A DNA stretch of 22,201 bases from assembly GCA_003224835.1 (NCBI GenBank), contig QHZX01000160.1:1-22201 (forward strand), read 5' to 3'. This DNA is from Acidobacteriota bacterium. Lineage in GTDB: Bacteria; Acidobacteriota; Terriglobia; Terriglobales; Acidobacteriaceae. Both the position numbers and the translations under genes were made by a program. This document shows positions 15,699-22,171 of the stretch, piece after piece; position 1 is the first letter of the stretch, and the number at the start of each line of letters is the position of its first letter. Under the pieces are notes generated by a model, which was not told the DNA's origin, did no database searches, and worked only from the letters and a program-made list of their open reading frames with translations.

Positions 15699-16046
15699 AT
15701 GCGGCTCTCATCGGTTTTTCTGGTAGTACTGTTCGGTTTAGCCACAGTTTCACAAGCTTCGTCCGCAGATGCTCAGGCGGCACACACCAGCACGGAAAGC
15801 GACTCCGCCCGAAAAGTGGTAAACAAGGTTGTTCCCGTCTATCCGGCTATGGCGCGCAGCATGAACTTAGCCGGCACTGTGAAACTGGAAGCGTTGGTCT
15901 TAACCAATGGGACGGTGAAGTCCATCCAGGTGAGGGGCGGAAATCCACTGCTGGCGCAAGCCGCACAGAATGCGGTGCGCGAGTGGAAGTGGGCCAAGTC
16001 CGATCATGATTCCACGGAGTTGCTGGAGTTCAGATTCACACCCTAA
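15699..16046 (+). CDS. Secreted TonB C-terminal-domain protein
   Basis: A 115-aa protein with a cleavable-looking signal peptide (MRLSSVFLVVLFGLATVSQA) followed by a TonB C-terminal domain (about 42-113): KVVPVYPAMARSMNLAGTVKLEALVLTNGTVKSIQV, then LLAQAAQNAVREWKW. TonB C-domains contact outer-membrane receptors. This one lacks the proline-rich spanning linker and may lack a membrane anchor, so direct energy transduction from ExbBD is unlikely. It may be an accessory or stand-alone TonB-C protein of the kind frequent in acidobacteria. The start is ATG 15699 with no strong ribosome binding site. There is no evident operon partner. Confidence 0.85.
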   Translation: MRLSSVFLVVLFGLATVSQASSADAQAAHTSTESDSARKVVNKVVPVYPAMARSMNLAGTVKLEALVLTNGTVKSIQVRGGNPLLAQAAQNAVREWKWAKSDHDSTELLEFRFTP

Positions 16047-16142
16047 TCGAAGCAAGTCGGCAGGCCTCCCGTTTGTGATAAAACTTCCTGTGATCTCGCC
16101 CCCGAAAAGGGAACTCCTCCGCTCGGCTGCCGCAGGAATACT

Positions 16143-17069
16143 GTGCTGAGGGCAGCACTTATATCATTGTCTGAGAGCCGCGCTCTTCGGGCGGTTGCCG
16201 AAAAATCATCCATTGGAAAACACATGTCGGCGCGGTTCGTTGCCGGCACTCAAGTGGAAGATGCGCTTCGGGCTGCCAAGGCTTTGAATCAAGCCGGGCG
16301 CAGCGTTTCGCTGGATAATCTCGGCGAAAACGTGACCACCGCCAACGAAGCCAGCAACAGCGCGCAACTATATCGTCAGCTTCTGTCCGAAATCTCGTCC
16401 CGTGGCCTGAATGCAAATGTAAGCCTGAAGCTCACCCATATGGGAATCGATGTTGACCCGCAGCTCGCCTATGCGAATGTGGCCGGGCTGGTGAAGCAAG
16501 CCGCATCCATCTCACCGAAGAATTTCGTGCGAGTCGATATGGAGGGTTCGGCTTATACACAACGAACATTGGACCTCGTCCACGAACTGCACCGGGAGCC
16601 TGGAAATCGCAGCTGTGTGGGAGCGGTAATCCAAAGTTACATGCGCCGTTCAGAAGACGACGTCACCAAATTACTCGAAGATGGAATCCGGATCAGGTTA
16701 TGCAAAGGCGCATACAACGAGCCGGCGGAAATTGCGTACCAGCAAAAATCGGAGGTCGACGCGAATTACGTCAAGCTGATGAAAATTCTGCTGAAGAGCG
16801 GGATTTATCATGGGCTTGCTACCCACGACGAAAAAATCATTCGTCAGGCGCAGTCATTCGCGACTCAGGAGCACCTTGCGCGCGATGCATTCGAATTTCA
16901 AATGCTGTATGGAATCCGGCGCGACCTGCAGCGATCGCTAATACGCGACGGATGGCGAGTGCGGGTCTATGTTCCGTTCGGGACTGAGTGGTATCCCTAC
17001 CTGATGCGGCGTTTGGCCGAACGCCCTGCCAACCTATTGTTTGTTGCCCGAAACCTGTTCAGGAAATAA
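16143..17069 (+). CDS. Proline dehydrogenase (monofunctional, FAD-dependent)
   Basis: Oxidises L-proline to delta-1-pyrroline-5-carboxylate, the first step of proline breakdown to glutamate; the electrons go to the quinone pool. The 308-aa TIM-barrel protein carries the family blocks: SLDNLGE (56-62), RVDMEGS (130-136), RLCKGAY (185-191), ATHD (226-229), MLYGIR (254-259) and the substrate-binding helix YVPFGTEWYPYLMRRLAERPANLLF (from 276), with the paired Arg residues that hold the proline carboxylate. The length matches monofunctional PRODH rather than the PutA fusion. The start is GTG 16143, with AGGA about 7 nt upstream. The partner P5C dehydrogenase is not in this window. Confidence 0.95.
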   Translation: MLRAALISLSESRALRAVAEKSSIGKHMSARFVAGTQVEDALRAAKALNQAGRSVSLDNLGENVTTANEASNSAQLYRQLLSEISSRGLNANVSLKLTHMGIDVDPQLAYANVAGLVKQAASISPKNFVRVDMEGSAYTQRTLDLVHELHREPGNRSCVGAVIQSYMRRSEDDVTKLLEDGIRIRLCKGAYNEPAEIAYQQKSEVDANYVKLMKILLKSGIYHGLATHDEKIIRQAQSFATQEHLARDAFEFQMLYGIRRDLQRSLIRDGWRVRVYVPFGTEWYPYLMRRLAERPANLLFVARNLFRK

Positions 17070-17092
17070 CGCGTTGCCCAGGCGGTGCTGAA

Positions 17093-17995
17093 TTACCGAG
17101 GCGGCCGCGGAATGTAGCGCTGCTGGCCAGAATTGGGCTGCTCGGGCTGATCCCCAGGCTGTGCGGGAGCTAGCGGCAAGCGCGAAGTATTGTTCAGGAT
17201 CTGCTGCTCCTGCGGCGAGAACTGACTGAAGCGGCCGGACTGAATCGCCCGCTGTCGCGCATCCGGCGGCATAGCGCGGAGGCTCTGGATTGCATTTCTC
17301 ACCGCTTGCTGCCGGTCAGGGGGCAGGTTCCGGAACTGTGAATCCACAGAACGGAACTGCTGTTTTTGTTGCGGCGTCAAATGTTCCCACGTCTCCATCC
17401 GCTGCAATACCTGCTGTTGTCGGTTGGCAGGCAGAGTATCGAAGTGCTGCAACCGCTGCTCAAGTTGTTGCTGCCGTTGCGCGGGCAAACGCCGAAACGT
17501 CGGATCGCTTTGAAGCGCTCGTCTTTGCTGATCGAGCGGCTGCTGGCGATAGCGATCAAGCCATTGGCCGGAATGATGGCCTTGCGCCGGCGGCTGATAT
17601 GGCCGGGGCACATCATTTCTTCGTGGTTGCTGTGGCTCCGATTGAAAATTCCGCTGTGGCGCGGGCTGGTAATTCCGTGATGGCGGCTGAGAGCCTCGCT
17701 GTGCACGCGGTTCATAGTTCTGCTGTGGACGGGATTGATAGTTCCGTGGCGGCGGCGGTTGATAATTTCGTTGCGGTGGCGGCTGACTGCGCTGCGGCCG
17801 AGATTCGTACCGTGGCTGCGAGGGCGGCCGAGTGGATCTCTGTTCCGGCTGCCGCTGCGGACGTGGTTGCTCTTGGCGAGAAGCCCGCGGCTCAGGCTGG
17901 TTTGGGCCATTTTGCGCGAGGCACGGCACTATCATTAACGCCAGCATCGTGATGCACGAAGCCAGCCGGTGCCTAAATTGCGCCGCTACTTTCAT
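17093..17995 (-). CDS. Secreted Pro/Gln/Arg-rich DUF3106 protein with 18-residue repeats
   Basis: A 300-aa exported protein of the DUF3106 type, function not established. A signal peptide (about 1-27, ending VPCLAQ) is followed by a long disordered region (28-145) rich in Pro, Gln, Arg and Tyr, with a recurring PxRNYQP-like motif (five copies in about 73-117). From about 152 to 275 it is built of near-perfect 18-residue repeats. Each begins LPxxRQQ or LTPQQKQ, with first residues at 170, 188, 206, 224, 242 and 259, preceded by a weaker unit at 152. The repeats look like short amphipathic helices similar in style to LTxxQ periplasmic proteins. It is the third gene after an ECF sigma factor and its anti-sigma factor, 71 nt downstream on the same strand. 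Confidence 0.85.
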   Translation of the reverse strand: MKVAAQFRHRLASCITMLALMIVPCLAQNGPNQPEPRASRQEQPRPQRQPEQRSTRPPSQPRYESRPQRSQPPPQRNYQPPPPRNYQSRPQQNYEPRAQRGSQPPSRNYQPAPQRNFQSEPQQPRRNDVPRPYQPPAQGHHSGQWLDRYRQQPLDQQRRALQSDPTFRRLPAQRQQQLEQRLQHFDTLPANRQQQVLQRMETWEHLTPQQKQQFRSVDSQFRNLPPDRQQAVRNAIQSLRAMPPDARQRAIQSGRFSQFSPQEQQILNNTSRLPLAPAQPGDQPEQPNSGQQRYIPRPPR

Positions 17996-18066
17996 CCCCT
18001 TAAATTCCCCCGGACTTCTTGCCTATCTTATTTGTTTGGTCGTTGAATCTTGCACGCGGTCCAAAG

Positions 18067-18549
18067 TTATGGATTCGCGTTCACATCTTCCTGGGTCTGC
18101 AAATCATCCAGCAAGTCTGAGTCTGAATAAATATCGTGGTTTTGGTCCAGCGCCTGTAGATCGCCAACTGGTGTGCCAGGCACGATGGACGCCACTGGCC
18201 CAGGTGTCGGCTGGTGCTTCTTTTCCTCCAGCCGAACCACAGCTGCGCCGACAATAACAATCACCGCTAATGCCGCCGCCATTACAGGCCTCAGCACCTT
18301 TATCCACGCGAACCCGCGCGCAGGCTCTTTCGCAGCTTCCTCGCGTAGGCGCGCCTGCAGCCGCACATCAAAGTACGGCGACGGCTCAGGCGCCTGCCAC
18401 TCGTCAAGCAGCGCCATTGTCTTGCGGAAATCATCAAGTCTCGCAGCGCAACCAATGCAAGTGCGCAGATGTTCATTAACCTGTGGCTCGGCGGGAGCGA
18501 GTCCGGCGGCCAGGTCCGGAAGCATTTCGCGAATTTCAGTGCACTTCAT
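18067..18549 (-). CDS. Zinc-finger (ZAS) transmembrane anti-sigma factor
   Basis: Predicted to hold the adjacent ECF sigma factor at the membrane. The cytoplasmic N-terminus has the ZAS/zf-HC2 pattern: Cys3, then His27-x3-Cys31-x2-Cys34 (NEHLRTCIGC). One membrane helix spans about 88-106 (PVMAAALAVIVIVGAAVV). The extracytoplasmic tail is short (about 50 residues), ends acidic (DIYSDSDLLDDLQTQ), and has no recognisable sensor domain. The start is ATG 18549, 24 nt after the sigma stop, so the pair is co-transcribed. The signal may be relayed through an interacting protein; the downstream DUF3106 product is one candidate (inference). Confidence 0.9.
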   Translation of the reverse strand: MKCTEIREMLPDLAAGLAPAEPQVNEHLRTCIGCAARLDDFRKTMALLDEWQAPEPSPYFDVRLQARLREEAAKEPARGFAWIKVLRPVMAAALAVIVIVGAAVVRLEEKKHQPTPGPVASIVPGTPVGDLQALDQNHDIYSDSDLLDDLQTQEDVNANP

Positions 18550-18573
18550 ATTCTTTGCCTTATCTCTCTGCCG

Positions 18574-19344
18574 TTATACAAATTCTTTTAGCTGGGTCCG
18601 CAATGTTTCATATGCGCGGAACAGCAACGACTTAGTGGCTGATTCACTTAATTTCAAAACATCTGCAATCTGACGGTAGTCCATCTGCTGATACTTATGC
18701 ATAAGGACCGCCATTTTTTGTCTCTCCGGCAGCGCCTCTACTTTGTCGCGGATCGCCCGCAGGCGCTCGCGCTGCATAATTTCTTCTTCTACACTCGGCG
18801 TCTTGTCCGCCAAATCCCTTGGCTGTCCGCTTTCCTCGTCAGGCTCGTCCAGATTCATTACATTTTCAGGACGCTCGTGCCGGGTGTCGCGAGAATAGTT
18901 CATCCCCAGGTTAGTCGCGATCCGATATAGCCAAGTCGTAAATTTTGCGCTGGCTTCATAACTGGCACGCGACCGGTATACGCGTAAAAAAACTTCCTGC
19001 GCAAGATCTTCCGCAGCCGCGCTATTGTGCGCCATGCGGTACATAAAATTCACAATCGGACGACGATACTTCTGTACCAGAAAATCGAAAGCCGAATCAT
19101 CTCCCGATTTAACGCGAAGCATTATCTCCGCGTCAGTCAGGTCTCCGGCGGCGCCCCCTGCGACTGCTGCCGTTGAAGGCACGCCCATTGCGGGCAGCCC
19201 GTAATTGAGTGCCACGCTGCTCACATTAGAGTTAACCCGCTTATGGTCAGAAAGTTGCGCTTCTGGGGGATCTGGTTGCGAGTCGGATGTCTCGTGTTTA
19301 GAAGGATTTACGGCCGGAGCTGCGGGTTTGGATCTCTTCCACAT
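18574..19344 (-). CDS. ECF-type RNA polymerase sigma factor (RpoE-like)
   Basis: Alternative sigma-70 family factor of the extracytoplasmic-function group. Region 2 spans about residues 84-155 (AFDFLVQKYRRPIVNFMYRM, DLAQEVFLRVY, FTTWLYRIATNLGMNYSRD). Region 4 spans about 203-252 (ALPERQKMAVLMHKYQQMDY, IADVLKLSESATKSLLFRA). A linker rich in acidic residues lies between them. An unusual low-complexity N-terminal extension of about 68 residues precedes region 2. The start is ATG 19344, with AAGG a few nt upstream, although Met53 is an alternative. It is followed by its anti-sigma gene and a DUF3106 gene, and is probably self-activating, though I could not identify its promoter motif. Confidence 0.95.
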   Translation of the reverse strand: MWKRSKPAAPAVNPSKHETSDSQPDPPEAQLSDHKRVNSNVSSVALNYGLPAMGVPSTAAVAGGAAGDLTDAEIMLRVKSGDDSAFDFLVQKYRRPIVNFMYRMAHNSAAAEDLAQEVFLRVYRSRASYEASAKFTTWLYRIATNLGMNYSRDTRHERPENVMNLDEPDEESGQPRDLADKTPSVEEEIMQRERLRAIRDKVEALPERQKMAVLMHKYQQMDYRQIADVLKLSESATKSLLFRAYETLRTQLKEFV

Positions 19345-19552
19345 TAGCCTTGCAATTGGGAATGCATCAGTGTCGGAAAACGGCCCTTCCTCAATTCATT
19401 CCGAGCGGTCCGGAGCCAATTCCGACCCGGGAAGCCATAGGTCAGAGGGTAGCCTACCACGCCCCAGAGAGCCGCGTAACGGCAGTTATGGAAACGCTTT
19501 GGAATCCCTGTTTGGCTTGCTTCCACTTCAAATCAATGGTCGCAAATATGCC

Positions 19553-19583
19553 TTGACACGTATATGCCGTGACAAGTATATAC
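19553..19583 (+). promoter_or_regulatory. Promoter with tandem operator-like repeat (ArsR-family operon)
   Basis: A perfect TTGACA (19553-19558), an 18-nt spacer and TATATA (19577-19582) form a good sigma-70 promoter just upstream of the regulator gene. Overlapping both boxes is a direct repeat of TGACA-C/A-GTATAT-G/A-C: copies at 19554-19567 and 19570-19583, 16 nt apart, 12 of 14 bases identical. The second contains the perfect palindrome GTATATAC. This arrangement suits autorepression by the regulator. The start codon at 19589 follows so closely that the transcript would have almost no leader. Confidence 0.65.
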
Positions 19584-19588
19584 AGAGC

Positions 19589-19951
19589 GTGGAGTCTGTT
19601 TTCGAAATCATTGCGGAGCCGAACCGCCGCGCTATATTGAGCCTCCTAGTTCTGTCAGAACAGTCGGTGGGAGAAATCGAGCGTCAGCTTCGGATGCCGC
19701 AGCCAACCGTCTCAAAGCACCTGCGCGTGCTGCGAGACGCGGGTTTCGTGGAATCCACCGTGGACGCACAGCGCCGTCTCTACCGGCTGAGACCTGAACC
19801 ATTGCAGGAGCTAGACGTGTGGCTGGATCAGTTCCGCAGGTTCTGGTCCGCTCACGTGGATGCTCTCGAACGCCACCTCGATCGTATGGACAAATCAACA
19901 CCAACGAAGAAGAAAAAGGAGAAAACGCGGCGGCGAGAACCGCGAGCGTGA
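19589..19951 (+). CDS. ArsR-family winged-helix repressor
   Basis: A 120-aa DNA-binding regulator. Start chosen at GTG 19589: the product begins ESVFEIIAEPNRRAILSLL, the normal start of ArsR proteins of the type paired with SRPBCC genes. The open frame extends upstream to 19205, but that part overlaps the sigma gene and the promoter. The helix-turn-helix is at about 26-60 (SVGEIERQLRMPQPTVSKHLRVLRDAGFV) and the wing at about 60-72. It lacks the Cys ligands of arsenic or cadmium sensors, so metal sensing is not supported. The C-terminus is a highly basic tail (KKKKEKTRRR). It heads an operon, with the next gene 15 nt away. Confidence 0.92.
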   Translation: MESVFEIIAEPNRRAILSLLVLSEQSVGEIERQLRMPQPTVSKHLRVLRDAGFVESTVDAQRRLYRLRPEPLQELDVWLDQFRRFWSAHVDALERHLDRMDKSTPTKKKKEKTRRREPRA

Positions 19952-19966
19952 TAAAGGAGAAATGAA

Positions 19967-20359
19967 ATGAAGATCAAAGTGATGAGTTTGTACGTGGACG
20001 ACCAGGAAAAGGCCCTCCGCTTTTATACGGAGACGTTGGGCTTTGCCAAGAAGGCCGATTTCAGCCAGGGCCCATACCGCTGGCTGACTGTGGCCTCTCC
20101 CGAGGAGCCGAACGGGACTGAGCTGCAGCTCGCGCTCAACAACAATCCCGCGGCGAAGGCGAATCAGCAGGCCATCTTTCAACAGCACCAACCTGCGGCC
20201 ATGTTCTTCACCGAGGACATCAAAGGCGACTTCGAGCGGATCAAAGCCCGCGGCGCCGAGTTCACGATGCCGCCCTCAGACGTGACCGCCTCAACCATTG
20301 CGATGCTAAAAGACACCTGCGGCAATCTCATTCAGATTACTCAACTGAAGCAATGGTAA
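19967..20359 (+). CDS. VOC (glyoxalase/bleomycin-resistance fold) protein
   Basis: A 130-aa protein with the two beta-alpha-beta-beta-beta modules of the vicinal-oxygen-chelate fold: KVMSLYVDDQEKALRFYTETLGF at the start and MFFTEDIKGDFERIKARGAEF at about 83-103, closing with DTCGNLIQITQL. The usual first metal ligand (His near residue 5) is Val here and the final Glu position is Gln, so classical metal-dependent glyoxalase activity is doubtful. The start is ATG 19967 behind AAAGGAG. It is second in the ArsR-VOC-SRPBCC operon; proteins in such cassettes are often annotated for small-molecule stress or antibiotic tolerance, without proof here. Confidence 0.92.
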   Translation: MKIKVMSLYVDDQEKALRFYTETLGFAKKADFSQGPYRWLTVASPEEPNGTELQLALNNNPAAKANQQAIFQQHQPAAMFFTEDIKGDFERIKARGAEFTMPPSDVTASTIAMLKDTCGNLIQITQLKQW

Positions 20360-20375
20360 AAACAAGGAGAAGAAG

Positions 20376-20909
20376 GTGATCGATCGTGAGCAGTACATGC
20401 CGGATCCAGCCTACGGGGCCAAGGTAAAAAAGGACGGCCCACAAAAAGATAAGTGGACGCTCATTCTCGTCCGAGAATTGCGACACTCGCCAGAAAAAGT
20501 CTGGCAGGCGTTAACCGACCAGGCGCAACTGCGCGAGTGGGCGCCCTTTGTCACCGATGCGAGCCTGGGTGCGGTTGGGACGGTGAATCTCACCTGGGTG
20601 GGAACGCCTACGCCGATCGAAATAAAAGTGACGCGAGCCGAGGCTCCCAAAGTTCTTGAGTACGGCGATCAGCGCTGGGAACTCGAACCCTTTGCTGGCG
20701 GGACGCGCCTGACGCTGTGGCACGCGATCGACCGCCGATACATCTCGTGGGGCGCTGCCGGGTGGCACATCGCTTTCGATGTTCTTGATCGCCTGCTCAG
20801 CGGAGCTCCCATCGGCCGCATCATCGGCGCCGATGCCATGAAGTTCGAAGGTTGGCACCGGCTGGTTGCCGAATACGCCAGGCAGTTCGATAACAAAACA
20901 CCCAAGTAG
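20376..20909 (+). CDS. SRPBCC/AHSA1-domain protein
   Basis: A 177-aa protein of the START-like SRPBCC superfamily (AHSA1, activator-of-Hsp90-ATPase-like subgroup), which binds hydrophobic ligands in a deep pocket. The pattern LVRELRHSPEKVWQALTDQAQLREWAPF marks the first strand and helix. Later blocks are GTVNLTWVG, RWELEPFAGGTRLTLWHAI and the C-terminal helix WHRLVAEYARQF. The start is GTG 20376 with AAGGAGA about 7 nt upstream. It follows the VOC gene by 16 nt. ArsR plus SRPBCC pairs are a frequent bacterial module; ligand and biological role are not known from sequence. Confidence 0.92.
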   Translation: MIDREQYMPDPAYGAKVKKDGPQKDKWTLILVRELRHSPEKVWQALTDQAQLREWAPFVTDASLGAVGTVNLTWVGTPTPIEIKVTRAEAPKVLEYGDQRWELEPFAGGTRLTLWHAIDRRYISWGAAGWHIAFDVLDRLLSGAPIGRIIGADAMKFEGWHRLVAEYARQFDNKTPK

Positions 20910-20943
20910 CCGCCGCCCGGCACATTCATAAATGGAGGAGATC

Positions 20944-21177
20944 ATGAGCCGAGTCATCACACGTACAATTGTTCGCTGCATTCACCTTGCCCTTGCAATT
21001 CCGATACTCGGTTATATCTATAGTCCGTTTGACAAACTTCCAGACTATGCTCCCGCTACTCGGTTTGTGTTCGTTCCAATAATGGTCGTTTCGGGATTGT
21101 GGATGTGGAAGGGTCATGTCCTCCGACGACTTATTTCAAAGAGACTCGCCTCACAGGGCGTTGCAGCGAGGACATGA
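20944..21177 (+). CDS. Small two-helix membrane protein in the ArsR operon
   Basis: A 77-aa membrane protein. I chose ATG 20944 because GGAGG (20934-20938) lies 5 nt upstream; an earlier ATG at 20932 overlaps that site. Helix one is about residues 9-27 (VRCIHLALAIPILGYIY), followed by the loop SPFDKLPDYAPATRF. Helix two is about 41-58 (VFVPIMVVSGLWMWKG), and a basic tail (LRRLISKRL) follows. The loop and the WMWKGH segment resemble small membrane proteins found with ArsR/SRPBCC genes elsewhere (recalled, not searched). Base composition is visibly more AT-rich than the three genes before it. Confidence 0.85.
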   Translation: MSRVITRTIVRCIHLALAIPILGYIYSPFDKLPDYAPATRFVFVPIMVVSGLWMWKGHVLRRLISKRLASQGVAART

Positions 21178-21181
21178 ACCT

Positions 21182-21742
21182 ATGTCAACTATTGCACTTC
21201 CAAAAAAACAACGTGAAGAGCTACTCACAGTATTGAAAGCCCGTTTTGAGGGAAACATGAGCCGCCATAAGGGTCTTGAATGGGCTCAAGTGCAATCAAA
21301 GCTCGAAGCGAATACTGGAAAACTGTGGTCGCTCAATGAAATGGAGAGAACTAGCGGTGAACCGGACGTTGTTGGTCAAGATAAACAGACGGGCGAATAC
21401 ATTCTTTATGATTGTTCAGCGGAAAGTCCTAAAGACCGCAGAAGTCTTTGCTACGACCGGGAAGCTCTGGAGTCGAGGAAAGAACATAAACCAAGAAATA
21501 ACGCTATCGATATGGCAGCAGCCATTGGCGTTGAGCTTTTAACGGAAGAACAATATCGGCAGCTGCAGAAACTTGGGAGTTTCGATACAAAAACATCAAG
21601 CTGGGTGAAAACACCTTCTGCCATCAGAAGACTCGGCGGCGCTCTCTTTTGCGACCGCCGCTACGACACGGTTTTCGTGTATCACAACGGCGCGGAATCT
21701 TATTATGCGGCGAGAGGGTTCCGTGGCTTGCTAAGGGTCTAG
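21182..21742 (+). CDS. DUF4256 family protein
   Basis: A 186-aa cytoplasmic protein of the DUF4256 family, function unknown. Conserved blocks are abundant: W-x-x-V-x-x-KLEAN, KLWSLNEMERTSGEPDVV, YDCSAESPKDRRSLCYDREAL, GVELLTEEQYRQLQ, FDTKTSSWVKTP, IRRLGGALFCDRRYD and VFVYHNGAESYYAARGFRG, with an intact C-terminus. Start chosen at ATG 21182 (MSTIALPKKQREEL), 4 nt after the membrane-protein stop. The longer frame from 21116 overlaps that gene. It is the last gene of the operon and more AT-rich than arsR, VOC and SRPBCC, so it and the membrane-protein gene may have joined the cassette separately. Confidence 0.92.
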   Translation: MSTIALPKKQREELLTVLKARFEGNMSRHKGLEWAQVQSKLEANTGKLWSLNEMERTSGEPDVVGQDKQTGEYILYDCSAESPKDRRSLCYDREALESRKEHKPRNNAIDMAAAIGVELLTEEQYRQLQKLGSFDTKTSSWVKTPSAIRRLGGALFCDRRYDTVFVYHNGAESYYAARGFRGLLRV

Positions 21743-22171
21743 AGAGCGCGGCATCGACCTGCCCGCTCCCATCTGGCACTTCATGGACCTGACCCGGCAG
21801 GGTCGCGGCAACTGGTACACCAAGTCTCGAATACGGCACGAAAATCCACCGCGGCTTAGAGCAGGATGTTAGTCGCAACTCTATTTCATGTCTCTAGGCC
21901 GGAGGCCCATTCAAGCCCGTTTTGGCTTGAGTGGGACAGTTCGAGGGGTGGACGTATTCGCGCTCGTTCGCGTTTTTCTGCCACCCATTCCGGCTCGATC
22001 TGCTCAATCTTTTCAACCCAGGAGAAGGACGGTCTGTGACGACTATTCTCTCGTTTGTACAGCGCCAATATTCTGAGGAATTGAAAAACTCCGGGCTGTA
22101 GCCTTTGTGTACTTAACTCGTTATTTGAAGAAGCTCCGATTTCTGTTTGAATCACGCCACGGGAGGGTGTG
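21743..22171. other. Gene-poor region after DUF4256
   Basis: About 430 bases without a supported gene. Directly after DUF4256 a 43-codon open frame (21744-21872, + strand) reads protein-like (RGIDLPAPIWHFMDLTRQGR...) but has no proper start and may be a gene remnant. An inverted repeat follows at 21906-21935. I see no terminator with a T-run. Confidence 0.4.
21906..21935. repeat. Palindromic repeat element
   Basis: Inverted repeat CCCATTCAAGCC (21906-21917) / GGCTTGAGTGGG (21924-21935) with a 6-nt loop and one mismatch that would be a G-U pair in RNA. No T-run follows. It resembles dispersed intergenic palindromes of soil acidobacteria (impression only). Confidence 0.5.

Noticed and set aside
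17200..17900. CRISPR-like or tandem DNA repeat in the Gln/Pro-rich gene
   Set aside because: The repeats are at protein level with degenerate codons; there are no identical DNA repeats with unique spacers.
17290..17952. 220-codon plus-strand frame rich in Ala and Val opposite the DUF3106 gene
   Set aside because: The low-complexity product is the mirror of Gln/Arg/Pro-rich codons; the minus-strand gene has a signal peptide, ordered repeats and operon context.
19205..19588. Upstream extension of the ArsR-family frame
   Set aside because: It overlaps the sigma gene and the promoter, and the homologous start is at GTG 19589.
19589..19951. Arsenic-responsive ars operon
   Set aside because: The regulator lacks the Cys metal-binding motif and no arsC, arsB or arsenite methyltransferase follows.
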